From an uncultured Lachnospiraceae bacterium (lineage in GTDB: Bacteria > Bacillota > Clostridia > Lachnospirales > Lachnospiraceae): a stretch of 10,250 nt of DNA. The translations under genes were made by a program, and so were the position numbers. Below, one piece after another: positions 5,000-10,250 of this stretch (its first letter is position 1; each line of letters opens with the position of its first letter). The DNA is taken from positions 1 through 10,250 of the forward strand of contig CANQQN010000059.1 of the NCBI GenBank assembly GCA_947625995.1. The letters are read 5' to 3'. The notes below the pieces were generated by a model, which saw only the letters and a program-made list of their open reading frames with translations, was not told the DNA's origin and made no database searches.

Positions 5000-7017
5000 G
5001 TGATCAGAATAAAATGACGCTGTCAAAGGACAGGAACAACATACGGGGCAAAGCGCCTGACAGACAGGCTGACGGATCCCATGGCAAAGCGTCGGAAGGC
5101 CCGGCCCGTAAGGGGCATTCCCGGCAGGAGGGTGGTTTTCGCGGAAATCAGCCGGGAAGACCGGGGAGCGCCAAGAGCAGACCGCCGGGACCGGACAGCA
5201 GCAGGGAACCCATGTCCAGAGGAAAAAGTGTTTATTATTTCTGGAAGATTTTAAAATATTTTAAGCCTTATATCCCGTCTTTGATCATCATGGCGTTTAC
5301 TTATCTGGGCGTGGCTCTGTGCAATATGGCTTATCCCTATCTGAACGGCACCCTTCTCTATGACCGGGTACTGGCAAAAAGGCCGGAGGTGCTGACGCTT
5401 TTTGGGCTGCCCGGCGGGCAGTTTGTACTTGCCCTTGGCCTTGTGGTGCTGGGGATGATCCTTGCCAAGCTGCTGATACAGGTTCTGCAGGGGGTCCAGT
5501 CTTACATCAATGCGAAGATCGTGCCGCTGGTGGTGCTGGAGATGGAGAATCAGGTGTTCAGATCCATGGGTGAGCTTTCCCTGCGTTTCTTTCACAGCAA
5601 CCGCACCGGGGGACTGATGACGAGAGTCTTGTCGGACGCTTCTCAGGTGACGGGGTTTTTTATCGATTTTCTGCCGGAGATCTTTACGCAGGTGCCGTCC
5701 ATGGTGGCAACCTGTGTGATCATGTTTGTGCTGAACTGGAAGCTGGCTCTGGTATCTTTGTGTCTGCTTCCGGTAATGGTGTTTTTGCATCTGTTCATGA
5801 TGACGAAGGGCCATGTGCTGTTCAGCCGTCGCCACAGGGCGGAGCGGGACCTCACCGCGAAACTCAACGATAATATCACCGGCGTCCGTGTGGTGAAATC
5901 CTTCGGTCAGGAACAACGGGAGATCGAGAATTTCGGCGGCGCTAACGAGGAAATGCAGAATGCGGAGGTAGCCATTACCGTCAATTTCAACAAGGTGAAT
6001 GGCGCTTACGCCTTTCTTGAAAATGTGATCAATCTGTTGGTGTGGGCATTCGGAAGCTGGCTTATTCTTGGGTGGCAGCAGATCAGCTACGGCCAATTGA
6101 TCACGTTTTCCGGCTATGTGACCCAGCTTAATCCTATGCTGCGGATCGCGGCGCAGGCGTCTAGACAGTGGGTGTCCAGCATGAACGCGGCAAGCCGGGT
6201 ATTTTCTATTATCGAGGCAAAGCCGGAGATCACAGAGAGCAGCCATCCGGTTTCCATGGCGTCGGTGAAGGGACAGATCGACATCAACCATGTAACCTTC
6301 GGATATGAGCCGGGACGTCCGGTATTGAAGGATATCAGCCTGCATGTGGAGCCGGGAAAGATGCTGGGCATCGTGGGGCGTTCCGGCGCCGGTAAGACTA
6401 CGCTGGTAAACCTGATCTCGCGCCTGTATGAGGTGGAGCAGGGGAGTATCTGTATCGACGGTGTGGATATCCGGGAATTTTCCTTCCGGGATCTGCGGAG
6501 AAATGTGTCCATGGTGTCTCAGGAAACCTATATTTTTATGGGGACTGTGGCGGAGAATATCGCTTACGCCAAGCCGGGAGCCACCAGACAGGAGATCATC
6601 CGGGCATCCGTACTGGCAAGCGCTCACGATTTTATCTGTAAGATGCCGGACGGTTACGATACCATGATCGGCGCGTCGGGACGGACCCTTTCCGGCGGGG
6701 AGCGGCAGCGGATCTCCATTGCGCGGGCTATTCTGGCTGATCCGAAGATCCTGATCCTAGATGAGGCTACGGCGGCGGTGGATACCGAGACAGAACGCGC
6801 CATTCAGCAGTCCATCGCGTACCTGACAAAGGACCGCACTACGTTGTCCATCGCCCACAGATTGTCTACCCTGCGTGATGCGGATTATCTGGTGGTGATC
6901 GAACACGGAAGGATCGCGGAGGAAGGCACCCATGACGAACTGATCGAAAGGAAGGGCATATTTGCCCACCTGATGGAACTGCAGACCACCGCGCTGGCTA
7001 TGCGGGGGCTGGAATGA
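4996..7017 (+). CDS. ABC exporter half-transporter (membrane + ATPase), ABC1
   Basis: This fused type IV ABC exporter subunit (about 673 residues) sits in the cell membrane and should dimerise, either with itself or with ABC2 downstream. Numbering is from TTG 4996. Residues 2 to ~75 form a hydrophilic, Gly/Arg/Pro/Ser/Lys-rich tail that looks disordered. Membrane segments lie near 92-122, 144-168, 233-270 (two) and 338-378 (two), six in all. The ATPase domain has Walker A GRSGAGKTT (461-469), Q-loop Q509, signature LSGGERQR (565-572), Walker B ILILDEA with D589 and catalytic E590, and H-loop H621. All are intact, so it should hydrolyse ATP. Start choice rests on GGAGG seven bases upstream; the first ATG (5014) lacks a site. 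Substrate is unknown; exporters of this type move lipids, peptides or drugs. The DUF1854 neighbour points to the family known from ABC/DUF1854 gene pairs. Confidence 0.93.
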   Translation: MSDQNKMTLSKDRNNIRGKAPDRQADGSHGKASEGPARKGHSRQEGGFRGNQPGRPGSAKSRPPGPDSSREPMSRGKSVYYFWKILKYFKPYIPSLIIMAFTYLGVALCNMAYPYLNGTLLYDRVLAKRPEVLTLFGLPGGQFVLALGLVVLGMILAKLLIQVLQGVQSYINAKIVPLVVLEMENQVFRSMGELSLRFFHSNRTGGLMTRVLSDASQVTGFFIDFLPEIFTQVPSMVATCVIMFVLNWKLALVSLCLLPVMVFLHLFMMTKGHVLFSRRHRAERDLTAKLNDNITGVRVVKSFGQEQREIENFGGANEEMQNAEVAITVNFNKVNGAYAFLENVINLLVWAFGSWLILGWQQISYGQLITFSGYVTQLNPMLRIAAQASRQWVSSMNAASRVFSIIEAKPEITESSHPVSMASVKGQIDINHVTFGYEPGRPVLKDISLHVEPGKMLGIVGRSGAGKTTLVNLISRLYEVEQGSICIDGVDIREFSFRDLRRNVSMVSQETYIFMGTVAENIAYAKPGATRQEIIRASVLASAHDFICKMPDGYDTMIGASGRTLSGGERQRISIARAILADPKILILDEATAAVDTETERAIQQSIAYLTKDRTTLSIAHRLSTLRDADYLVVIEHGRIAEEGTHDELIERKGIFAHLMELQTTALAMRGLE

Positions 7018-7059
7018 TCCGGTGGATATCGCCGTAAACGCGGCGGAATGGAGATGAAT

Positions 7060-7554
7060 ATGGAAGTTAAGTTTTTAAATAAAGAAAATACAAAGGTGGA
7101 AAAAACAGAGGGCGGTTTCCTGAATGTTACCATAGACGGGAAGCTGTACGAGAACATACAGCTGGTGCGGACATTTCCTTTTACGGCCCCGAATCAGTAT
7201 ATTTCTTTGCAGTTGTCCGATGAAGACGCGGAGGAAATCGGGATCATCGAAGATCTGGAGAAGGATTTTTCCGGCGCGGAGAAGGATGTGCTTCTGGAGC
7301 AGCTTGCCATTCGATATTTTACGCCAGTAATCAAAAAAGTCATCAGTGTCAAAGATCAGGCGGGATGCTCCTATTTCGAGGTGGAGACAGACGCCGGCCC
7401 CTGTAAGTTTGTGATCCGGTCCAACGAGAACGCTTTCATCAAGCTGACGGAAAACAGGGTGCTGATCGAAGATCTGGAAAACAACCGGTATGAGATTCCG
7501 GATCTGCGGAGACTGACCACAAAGGAACGAAAGAAGCTGGATATTTTCCTGTAG
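7060..7554 (+). CDS. DUF1854 family protein
   Basis: This small soluble protein of about 164 residues resembles DUF1854 (PF08909), whose members are encoded beside ABC exporters and are sometimes named cyanophycin metabolism-associated. The biochemical role is not known. Features visible are an N-terminal beta-rich part, the segment FPFTAPNQYISL near residue 40, a central EIGIIEDLEKD helix region, KKVISVKDQAGCSYFEVETDAG in two adjacent strands, and a C-terminal end rich in Asp, Arg and Lys (IPDLRRLTTKERKKLDIF). It has no signal peptide or membrane segment. I prefer ATG 7060, which has GGAG (7050-7053) six bases before it; ATG 7048 and 7054 are in frame but poorly served. It lies 42 bases after ABC1 and 70 before ABC2, on the same strand, so it is probably a partner or regulator of the exporter. 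Family assignment is from recalled sequence pattern. Confidence 0.8.
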   Translation: MEVKFLNKENTKVEKTEGGFLNVTIDGKLYENIQLVRTFPFTAPNQYISLQLSDEDAEEIGIIEDLEKDFSGAEKDVLLEQLAIRYFTPVIKKVISVKDQAGCSYFEVETDAGPCKFVIRSNENAFIKLTENRVLIEDLENNRYEIPDLRRLTTKERKKLDIFL

Positions 7555-7624
7555 TGAGAAAACAACAAGATCTGGGTGAAATTTACGCCTTTTGCGGCGC
7601 AAGCCCATCAAAATAAGGATTGGT

Positions 7625-9808
7625 ATGAATTTATTATTTTCCTTGGATGAAAAAAGAAAACAGCATATCGGGGTCGGGGACGAAGAGATCTGGTACTGTG
7701 TGCCCTATGATCTGTCAAAGGAACATGCCTATGTAACGGACGGTTATGTGATAGTCACAAAAACACGGCTGCTTGTAACCCGCGGGGATGAGGTCGTTTA
7801 TGAAACGGCGCTGTCGGACTGTAGCGAGATCCACAGTGAGACCTTGATCCACAATGGGATCCTTGTGGTGACGAAGAAGGACGGAAGCCGCGTGCGGGCT
7901 GCAAGGTTTTCCATGAAGCATCTGGTCCGGTTTACCTACGTTGGCAGAGGCGCTACCATGCTGGCGCAGGGAATCTTCCACAAGGTGCAGAGCATGGAAA
8001 ATGAGACGGTCTGCCCCAACTGCGGCTTTGCCCTGCCGGGGATCAGCGTCTGTCCCCGCTGTAACGGCAAAAAGGAGTCCTTCCGCAAGATCAGGGAGAT
8101 GTGCCAGCCTTATGTGCTGAAGTTTCTGCTCATTGGAGTGCTCATGCTGGCGTCCTCCGGGGTGAGCATCCTGATCCCGAAGGTGCAGCAGCAGTTTATT
8201 GACAGTGCCCTTGTGGATAAAAGCGGAACCATGGCCGATATTGGCCGGTTTGCCGGGGCGATGATCCTGTTGACCGTGTTCACGATCTTTCTGACCGTAT
8301 TCAAAAACTGGTACAGTACGCTACTTGGCGCCCGTATGAGCAAGGATCTGCGGGGAAAGATGTTTTCAAAGCTGCAGCGGCTGTCCCTGTCCTACATACA
8401 AGAGCAGAAGCCCGGCGAACTGATGAACCGGATCATGAGCGATACGGTGCAGATCCGGCAGTTCATGGAAAATGTGTTTGCAAGCGCGGTGTCGGAGTTT
8501 GTCAGCATGTTCGCGGCTATCGTGATCATGGCGGCGATCTCATGGAAGATGCTTTTGCTGGCGCTGGCGTTTGTGCCGGTGGTCGTCTGGGGCAGCGTCG
8601 CCATTCGGGGAACGGTCATGAAGGGATTCCGTCGGGCGCGAAAAAGAAAGGACCGTCTGGAAAGCCAGCTTCAGGATATCCTGTCCGGTATGAGTATCGT
8701 GAAATCTTATGGGAAGGAAAAAGAAGAGGCGGGCAATTTCAGCCGTCTGGCCAAAGAACAGACCATGGTGGAGATGCGGAATGAATTGTACTTTGCCGTG
8801 CGTATGCCGGTGTTTGCGTTCCTTCTGGGAATGGGCGTTTATCTGGCCACTTATTTTGGAGGTCTACGGGTGCTTGCAGGAGATATGACGCCCGGCGTGC
8901 TGATGCAGTTTGTCAGCTATACGTCCATGCTTTATGAGCCGCTGCGCAGGATCACGATGATCGCAAGGCAGTTTACCCAGACCATCACCAGCATGGAGCG
9001 CATCTACGACATTCTGGACGCAAAGGAAGACATTGTCAACGCAAAGGACGCAAAGACCATTGAGATCAAAGGGGATATTGAGTTCCAGAATGTGACCTTT
9101 GGTTACCGCTCCTACGAACCAGTGCTTAATCACGTGAACCTGAAGGTGAAGCCGGGGGAGATGATCGGGCTTGTGGGCGCCTCCGGCAGCGGGAAGACCA
9201 CATTGATCAATCTGCTCATGCGGCTGTATCAGGTGGACGACGGCGCCCTCTATATCGACGGCGTCAATATCAATGATCTGGATGTGGAATGTCTTCATAG
9301 TCAGATTGGCGTGGTGTTGCAGGAGACGTTTTTGTTCAACGGAACCATTTTGGAAAATATTCGGTATGCCCGTCCGGAGGCGACTTATGCGGAAGTGATT
9401 GAGGCTGCAAAGACTGCCAATGCCCATGATTTTATTTGCCGGGCCCCGGCAGGCTATGAGACCTACGTGGGGGAGAAGGGGTATATGCTCTCCGGCGGGG
9501 AGCGGCAGCGGATCGCCATTGCCAGAGCCGTGCTGAACAAGCCCCGTCTGCTGATTTTGGACGAAGCCACGTCCAATCTGGATACGGAAAGCGAATATCT
9601 GGTGCAGACGGCTCTCGACCGGCTGCGGGAAAACTGTACCACCTTTGCCATTGCCCACAGACTTTCTACCCTGAAGAGCGCGGATCGGCTGGTGGTGATC
9701 GACCGCCACAGGATCGCGGAGGTGGGCAGCCATGAGGAATTGATCGCGAAGAAGGGGATCTATTATGGACTGGTGACCGCACAGTTAGAGATGTCAAAGG
9801 CAAAATAA
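7625..9808 (+). CDS. ABC exporter half-transporter with PH-like and zinc-ribbon N terminus, ABC2
   Basis: This 727-residue protein joins three parts, numbered from ATG 7625. Residues ~20-115 are beta-rich with alternating hydrophobic positions (VTDGYVIVTKTRLLV and later IHNGILVVTKKDG) and resemble a PH/GRAM-like domain. C130-x2-C133-x9-C143-x2-C146 is a zinc ribbon. The exporter follows: membrane segments near 164-190, 209-230, 285-328 (two) and 390-433 (two), then the ATPase with Walker A GASGSGKTT (K524), Q566, signature LSGGERQR (622-629), Walker B D646 and E647, and H678. It should be an active membrane ATPase, likely pairing with ABC1. Its cytoplasmic N-terminal module could sense lipid or metal or bind DUF1854; this is inference. 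AAGGA (7615-7619) five bases before ATG 7625 decides the start; a TTG at 7592 has no site. It is the last gene of the cassette. Confidence 0.92.
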   Translation: MNLLFSLDEKRKQHIGVGDEEIWYCVPYDLSKEHAYVTDGYVIVTKTRLLVTRGDEVVYETALSDCSEIHSETLIHNGILVVTKKDGSRVRAARFSMKHLVRFTYVGRGATMLAQGIFHKVQSMENETVCPNCGFALPGISVCPRCNGKKESFRKIREMCQPYVLKFLLIGVLMLASSGVSILIPKVQQQFIDSALVDKSGTMADIGRFAGAMILLTVFTIFLTVFKNWYSTLLGARMSKDLRGKMFSKLQRLSLSYIQEQKPGELMNRIMSDTVQIRQFMENVFASAVSEFVSMFAAIVIMAAISWKMLLLALAFVPVVVWGSVAIRGTVMKGFRRARKRKDRLESQLQDILSGMSIVKSYGKEKEEAGNFSRLAKEQTMVEMRNELYFAVRMPVFAFLLGMGVYLATYFGGLRVLAGDMTPGVLMQFVSYTSMLYEPLRRITMIARQFTQTITSMERIYDILDAKEDIVNAKDAKTIEIKGDIEFQNVTFGYRSYEPVLNHVNLKVKPGEMIGLVGASGSGKTTLINLLMRLYQVDDGALYIDGVNINDLDVECLHSQIGVVLQETFLFNGTILENIRYARPEATYAEVIEAAKTANAHDFICRAPAGYETYVGEKGYMLSGGERQRIAIARAVLNKPRLLILDEATSNLDTESEYLVQTALDRLRENCTTFAIAHRLSTLKSADRLVVIDRHRIAEVGSHEELIAKKGIYYGLVTAQLEMSKAK

Positions 9809-9842
9809 AATAAATAAAAACTTTTTGTTGCGCAATGTTATC

Positions 9843-9871
9843 TTTACAAAAAAGAATTATGCGTTTATAAT
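9843..9871 (+). promoter_or_regulatory. Sigma-A promoter upstream of ogt
   Basis: TTTACA (9843-9848) is followed after 17 bases by a perfect TATAAT (9866-9871). Transcription should begin near 9878, about 60 bases before the ogt start codon. A palindrome, TTGCGCAA, at 9828-9835 stands just before the -35 and might be an operator. Confidence 0.75.
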
Positions 9872-9890
9872 AAGCATATAAAAATGGTGA

Positions 9891-9913
9891 AAAGGGGCGT
9901 TTTACGCCCCTTT
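9891..9913 (+). terminator. Strong hairpin between ABC2 and ogt: terminator or leader structure
   Basis: AAAGGGGCG (9891-9899) pairs perfectly with CGCCCCTTT (9905-9913), and T9900 with A9904 could add a tenth pair. It is the only good candidate for the end of the transporter transcript, but the T run is limited to the three bases in the stem, and the hairpin lies just after the ogt promoter, so it would form the first structure of the ogt mRNA. It may therefore stop read-through, protect the ogt 5' end, or both. Confidence 0.55.
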
Positions 9914-9940
9914 CCTATATTCTGACAGGAGTGTATGCGC

Positions 9941-10250
9941 ATGCTTTTCGAGACAAGCTATACGTCCCCTCTGGGACCGGTCCTATTGGGCAGCGACGGG
10001 GAAAATTTGACAGGACTGTGGTTTGCGGGGCAGAAATATTTTCGCAGTACAATCACCGGGCCTGTAAAAAAGGAGGATGCGCTTCCGGTGTTCGCGCAGG
10101 CGAAGGAATGGCTGGACCGTTATTTTGCGGGAGAGAAACCTGCGCCCGGCGAACTGCCTCTTGCGCCTGCAGGCAGTCCTTTCCGGCAAAAGGTGTGGCG
10201 CCTGCTCTGTGAGATCCCCTACGGGCAGGTGACCACCTACGGCGCTCTTG
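9941..10250 (+). CDS. ogt: Methylated-DNA-[protein]-cysteine S-methyltransferase, N-terminal part
   Basis: This suicide DNA-repair protein transfers alkyl groups from O6-alkylguanine (and O4-alkylthymine) to its own cysteine in the cytoplasm. The gene runs off the right edge after 103 codons; the family is usually about 155-180 residues. The N-terminal domain starts with MLFETSYTSPLGPVLLGSDG, matching the family's strand pattern. The start of the catalytic domain, SPFRQKVWRLLCEIPYG then QVTTYGAL, is diagnostic. The active-site PCHRV motif lies beyond the window and cannot be checked. I chose ATG 9941, nine bases after AGGAG (9927-9931); ATG 9935 is the alternative, only three bases from the site. 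It has its own promoter and a 5' hairpin, and is not obviously tied to the transporter genes. ogt or adaB type cannot be separated without the rest. Confidence 0.93.
   Translation, partial: MLFETSYTSPLGPVLLGSDGENLTGLWFAGQKYFRSTITGPVKKEDALPVFAQAKEWLDRYFAGEKPAPGELPLAPAGSPFRQKVWRLLCEIPYGQVTTYGAL

Noticed and set aside
5251..6627. 458-codon open frame on the minus strand, opposite ABC1
   Set aside because: An antisense shadow of a well-supported ABC transporter, with atypical His/Gln/Arg-rich composition. The 289-codon frame at 8864-9733 opposite ABC2 is rejected for the same reason.
7030..7045. CGCCG/CGGCG hairpin before the DUF1854 gene
   Set aside because: Five base pairs only. It could touch the region near ATG 7048, but it is too short to claim a regulatory role.
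7592..7624. Upstream TTG start for ABC2
   Set aside because: No ribosome binding site before it, while ATG 7625 has AAGGA five bases upstream; the added residues (RRKPIKIRIG) show no family pattern.
6691..9514. A 24-bp exact direct repeat (6691-6714 and 9491-9514)
   Set aside because: It encodes the SGGERQRI signature in both ABC genes; identity follows from conserved protein and shared codon preference, not from a repeat element.
9931..10212. 93-codon + frame starting at GTG 9931
   Set aside because: Out of frame with ogt, which runs through the same bases in another frame with clear family motifs and a better ribosome binding site.

Overview
The window looks like chromosomal DNA of a Clostridia-type Firmicute, most likely Lachnospiraceae. 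Coding sequence is of mid G+C and spacers are very A/T-rich. Shine-Dalgarno sites are strong (GGAGG), sigma-A-type promoters are clear, and there is an SH3/NlpC-P60 wall hydrolase of the kind common in that family. All seven confident genes lie on the + strand. The genus is inference.

Layout. (1) 2-808: the C-terminal five-sixths of thioredoxin reductase (trxB), cut by the left edge. (2) 809-1014: a regulatory spacer with a perfect match to the WalR (YycF) box consensus, followed by a TTGACA-N17-TATGAT promoter. (3) 1015-2388: a secreted peptidoglycan hydrolase (signal peptide, two SH3b domains, Ala/Glu/Lys-rich linker, NlpC/P60 catalytic domain), ending at a textbook terminator (2420-2449). 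(4) 2450-3139: a long A/T-rich gap without a convincing gene. It holds three perfect DnaA boxes plus one near match within 71 bp (2620-2690), two A/T-rich palindromes, and then an extended -10 promoter with a leader carrying a 15-codon reading frame and a hairpin with a T tract. (5) 3140-9808: a four-gene, probably co-transcribed cassette. It encodes a cytoplasmic sialidase-like beta-propeller protein, a full-length ABC exporter half-transporter (ABC1) that starts at a TTG overlapping the previous stop, a DUF1854 protein, and a second half-transporter (ABC2) with a PH/GRAM-like domain and a zinc ribbon fused to its N terminus. (6) 9809-9940: a promoter and a strong hairpin. (7) 9941-10250: the start of an O6-alkylguanine-DNA alkyltransferase gene (ogt), cut by the right edge and oddly placed behind its own leader hairpin.

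How the parts work together. The wall hydrolase appears to be under the essential WalRK cell-wall stress system. The main item of interest is the ABC1-DUF1854-ABC2 cassette. Related ABC/DUF1854 gene pairs are named 'cyanophycin metabolism-associated' in some bacteria, but no cyanophycin gene is visible here, and the cassette is led instead by a carbohydrate-active-enzyme-like protein. Its substrate is unknown. Both ATPase domains keep all catalytic motifs. The two subunits differ mainly in their cytoplasmic N-terminal additions: a basic disordered tail on ABC1, and a PH-like plus zinc-ribbon module on ABC2. The second unusual item is the DnaA-box cluster, which sits far from any visible dnaA or dnaN and shows no local strand-skew reversal.
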